Made by a program: the position numbers and the translations under genes. A DNA stretch of 48,108 bases from Obelidium mucronatum. Taxonomy: Eukaryota; Chytridiomycota; Chytridiomycetes; Chytridiales; Chytriomycetaceae. The stretch's first letter is position 1; each line of letters opens with the position of its first letter. The notes under the pieces were generated by a model, which saw nothing but the letters and a program-made list of their open reading frames with translations, ran no database searches and had not been told where the DNA came from. Positions 46,266-48,108 of the stretch are shown here, piece by piece. The stretch spans positions 1-48,108 of the forward strand of contig JAIVFH010000218.1 of the NCBI GenBank assembly GCA_025765595.1. Direction: 5' to 3'.

Positions 46266-46940
46266 ATGGACCCTTTTCCAACGGACAACGGGCAAGCAAC
46301 GGATGCGCTGAATCAGGATGCAAAGTTTGTTGCCGAAGTGAGCCCAACTGTGGTGCCAGCAGAGAGTCCAGCGGCCCTTGAAGAGTTTCGTCAGGCAGAA
46401 CCAGTACCACCCCAACCTCCTCAACCTCCTCAGGCTCCTCAGCCTCCTCAGCAGCAACAAGAGCAGCAACAGCAGCAACAGCAGCAACAGCCACAGGCAC
46501 CCCAAGCGGAGCAGCCTCAGGAGTCACCGGTGGTGGTATTGGGAAATAGTGTTGCGCAAGCTATTGCCCCAATTCAAGCATTTCAAGGAGGAGTTCCATC
46601 ACCGATCGCCTCGTCTGGGGCCAGCAACAGCCTCCCTCCCGCATCAAACACTGCCGATACCAACGCCGCCCCAATCTCAATGCTCTCGTTGGGTGCCATC
46701 AACTTCATTGCTATTTTTGGTTGTGCCCTTATCGCAGTTGTTGGCCTTGCTGCTTACAGACAACGAGTCAAGAGAAATAAGGACCGCGAAAATGAAATCA
46801 TCAACGATATTGTATATTCGGATAAAGCAGCTGTGCCGGCTCTGGATGCGCTTCCATCATACCATGCACCTCCGAGACCGAGTATGGCAATGAACCGAAG
46901 TGGTGCGTCTAGTGCTGTTAGTTCTAGAAGCAGAGCTTAG
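46266..46940 (+). CDS. Pro/Gln-rich single-pass membrane protein, paralogue of 47205
   Basis: 224 residues from ATG 46266. A Pro/Gln low-complexity ectodomain (about residues 45-90) precedes a transmembrane helix SMLSLGAINFIAIFGCALIAVV, a basic stop-transfer (YRQRVKRNK) and a short tail. The helix region closely matches that of the 47205-47903 product (SILSIGAINALAIAGCAVVAVI), so the two are tandem duplicates. This copy lacks a signal peptide after its ATG. The frame stays open upstream for 15 codons through a hydrophobic LLFLITNCLM without an ATG, so a lost start codon or a missing exon is possible. Confidence 0.72.
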   Translation: MDPFPTDNGQATDALNQDAKFVAEVSPTVVPAESPAALEEFRQAEPVPPQPPQPPQAPQPPQQQQEQQQQQQQQQPQAPQAEQPQESPVVVLGNSVAQAIAPIQAFQGGVPSPIASSGASNSLPPASNTADTNAAPISMLSLGAINFIAIFGCALIAVVGLAAYRQRVKRNKDRENEIINDIVYSDKAAVPALDALPSYHAPPRPSMAMNRSGASSAVSSRSRA

Positions 46941-47011
46941 TTTAGTTCCATATGTGTGCTAGCAATGTGGTTTTTTCCAAATAGTTGTCTGCAAAATTGG
47001 TGTGAAATAGA

Positions 47012-47017
47012 TATAAA
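47012..47017 (+). promoter_or_regulatory. candidate TATA box upstream of the 47205 gene
   Basis: TATAAA followed by a GGGCCC block, 188 bp before the ATG. The distance is rather long, so this is a tentative call. Confidence 0.3.
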
Positions 47018-47204
47018 GGGCCCTTTTCGATTTCGTTTAATGTGTTTACTTGACCGTCATCAATCTCGTTTTTTGAAAACCTGTTTTGAAGATTGCGTCT
47101 CACTTCTCTTCCGCAAGAACACACAAGCCCGACACAAGCCGCGATCAAGCCCGTTTGCGTGTCTTTGGAGCAAAAAAAGGGAAATACGCCACGACGAATC
47201 CGCA

Positions 47205-47903
47205 ATGAATTTCCTGCGAATTGCGGCGCTGTTGCCGCTCGGCCTCGCGGCGCCGCTCAACAACTGGAACGACTGGGGCGACGACGACGACGACGAAGAA
47301 ACGACGACGACGACGGCGCGCCGACGCACGCAAACTACGGCGCCGCCCGCAACGACGCAAAAGCCGGCGCCGACGCAGGTTGCGCCGCCCGTTGTCGTCG
47401 ATCCCGTGCCGGCGCCGCCCGCGCCCGTGGCTCCAGCGGACCCCGTGCCGCCAACGCCGCAGGAGGGAAACGGGTCCCAGCAACAAGAACAACAACAACA
47501 ACAGCAGCAACAACAAGAAGTCCAAGGCACCACCCTGTCCGGCCAAGTGGTAACTACCAGTGCTGCTCATGCTGTCGCCATTGCACAGCCGTTGGCTTCC
47601 CCTTTGCCTTTGCCAAGCCCCACTCCCGCAATCACAGACACATCATCTGCCCCATCAGCCTCGATCCTCTCTATTGGTGCGATAAACGCACTTGCCATTG
47701 CGGGCTGTGCGGTCGTCGCAGTCATTGGTGTTGTTTTGTACAGACGGAACCTTCAAAAGAAGAAGGCATTGGAGGACCAGGTTATGGCTGGCTTGCCAAG
47801 TCCTTCTACTTCTTCTCCAGAGCCGTATTCAGATATGCGTCGCTCGAATCTGCAAAATGAAATTGAGAGTCAATTAGGAATCCAATTGCAAAAGACGAAT
47901 TGA
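47205..47903 (+). CDS. Pro/Gln-rich single-pass membrane protein with signal peptide
   Basis: 232 residues from ATG 47205. It has a signal peptide (MNFLRIAALLPLGLAA), an Asp-rich then Thr-rich run, a Pro/Ala/Val stalk, a polyglutamine tract (about 92-104), a transmembrane helix SILSIGAINALAIAGCAVVAVIGVVLY, a basic RRNLQKKK stop-transfer and a 40-residue cytosolic tail. It is a tandem paralogue of 46266-46940. The first 280 bases are extremely GC-rich and then switch abruptly to the local average. A TATAAA at 47012-47017 may belong to it. A cell-wall-spanning sensor or adhesin would fit the layout, by analogy only. Confidence 0.8.
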   Translation: MNFLRIAALLPLGLAAPLNNWNDWGDDDDDEETTTTTARRRTQTTAPPATTQKPAPTQVAPPVVVDPVPAPPAPVAPADPVPPTPQEGNGSQQQEQQQQQQQQQEVQGTTLSGQVVTTSAAHAVAIAQPLASPLPLPSPTPAITDTSSAPSASILSIGAINALAIAGCAVVAVIGVVLYRRNLQKKKALEDQVMAGLPSPSTSSPEPYSDMRRSNLQNEIESQLGIQLQKTN

Positions 47904-48108
47904 GCTGGCAGGCGTTCGTTTTTTGTTATCGCCTTTCTGTAGTTTTTTTTTCCCTGTGTAGACTTGTATTGTGATTGTATTGAGCATTTCCTATGGTATC
48001 ACTGCTTCTCTCTTGTCGCTTTCTGCTTTTTTTGTTGAGAGGAGGAGCCTTGAATAAAATTTAGATGTAAATCGAACCTTGGGTTGATGATTGAACCAGA
48101 CTGACATT

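Overview
This is a eukaryotic nuclear window. Genes on both strands are interrupted by short GT-AG introns (mostly 40-80 nt) with CTAAC/CTAAA-like branch points. The gene content includes a catalase-peroxidase, a Ku80, a proteinase-K-type subtilase, Ser/Thr-rich surface proteins, several orphan seven-helix membrane proteins and a Tad/I-type LINE. Together these suggest an early-diverging, chytrid-like fungus; this is inference, because no taxon marker is present. All intron-containing genes below were spliced by hand, and the junctions were checked for phase.

Layout. 1-775: a possible gene end at the window edge, then convergent tRNA-Arg(TCT) and tRNA-Phe(GAA). About 786-7627: a LINE with endonuclease, reverse transcriptase and RNase H spread over three frames, ending in a poly-A tail. 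7797-14110: surface or secreted proteins around a DUF885 metallopeptidase-like gene, with a (GT)44 microsatellite 11 bp upstream of one start codon. 14506-17005: catalase-peroxidase. 17238-20400: a seven-exon bifunctional lysine-ketoglutarate reductase/saccharopine dehydrogenase with a likely mitochondrial presequence. 21435-24506: secreted subtilase. 24632-28663: SNF2 ATPase with C-terminal PHD-type fingers. 28808-30031: a seven-helix protein overlapping, tail to tail, a small SAM-domain gene (29846-33672).

The first intron of the SAM gene holds a complete 3.46-kb Tc1/mariner-type transposon (30168-33631) with 168-bp terminal inverted repeats and a TA target duplication. It carries an intact-looking DD34E transposase and, convergent to it, an accessory coding region of unknown family that also contains a tRNA-like sequence. 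Removing the element and one TA leaves a normal 56-nt intron. This is the most unusual structure in the window.

33673-37195: a sparse stretch, an unknown ORF, an OXNAD1-like reductase with two apparent frame breaks, and an unknown four-exon gene. Then tRNA-Thr(TGT), Ku80 (nine exons), three tandem paralogous seven-helix genes on the minus strand, a seven-finger C2H2 protein, and three single-pass membrane proteins, two of them clear paralogues.

Themes: genome defence and repair (Ku80, SNF2-PHD) sit near two different transposon classes; many proteins face the cell surface; and local GC-rich islands mark the 5' ends of several genes.
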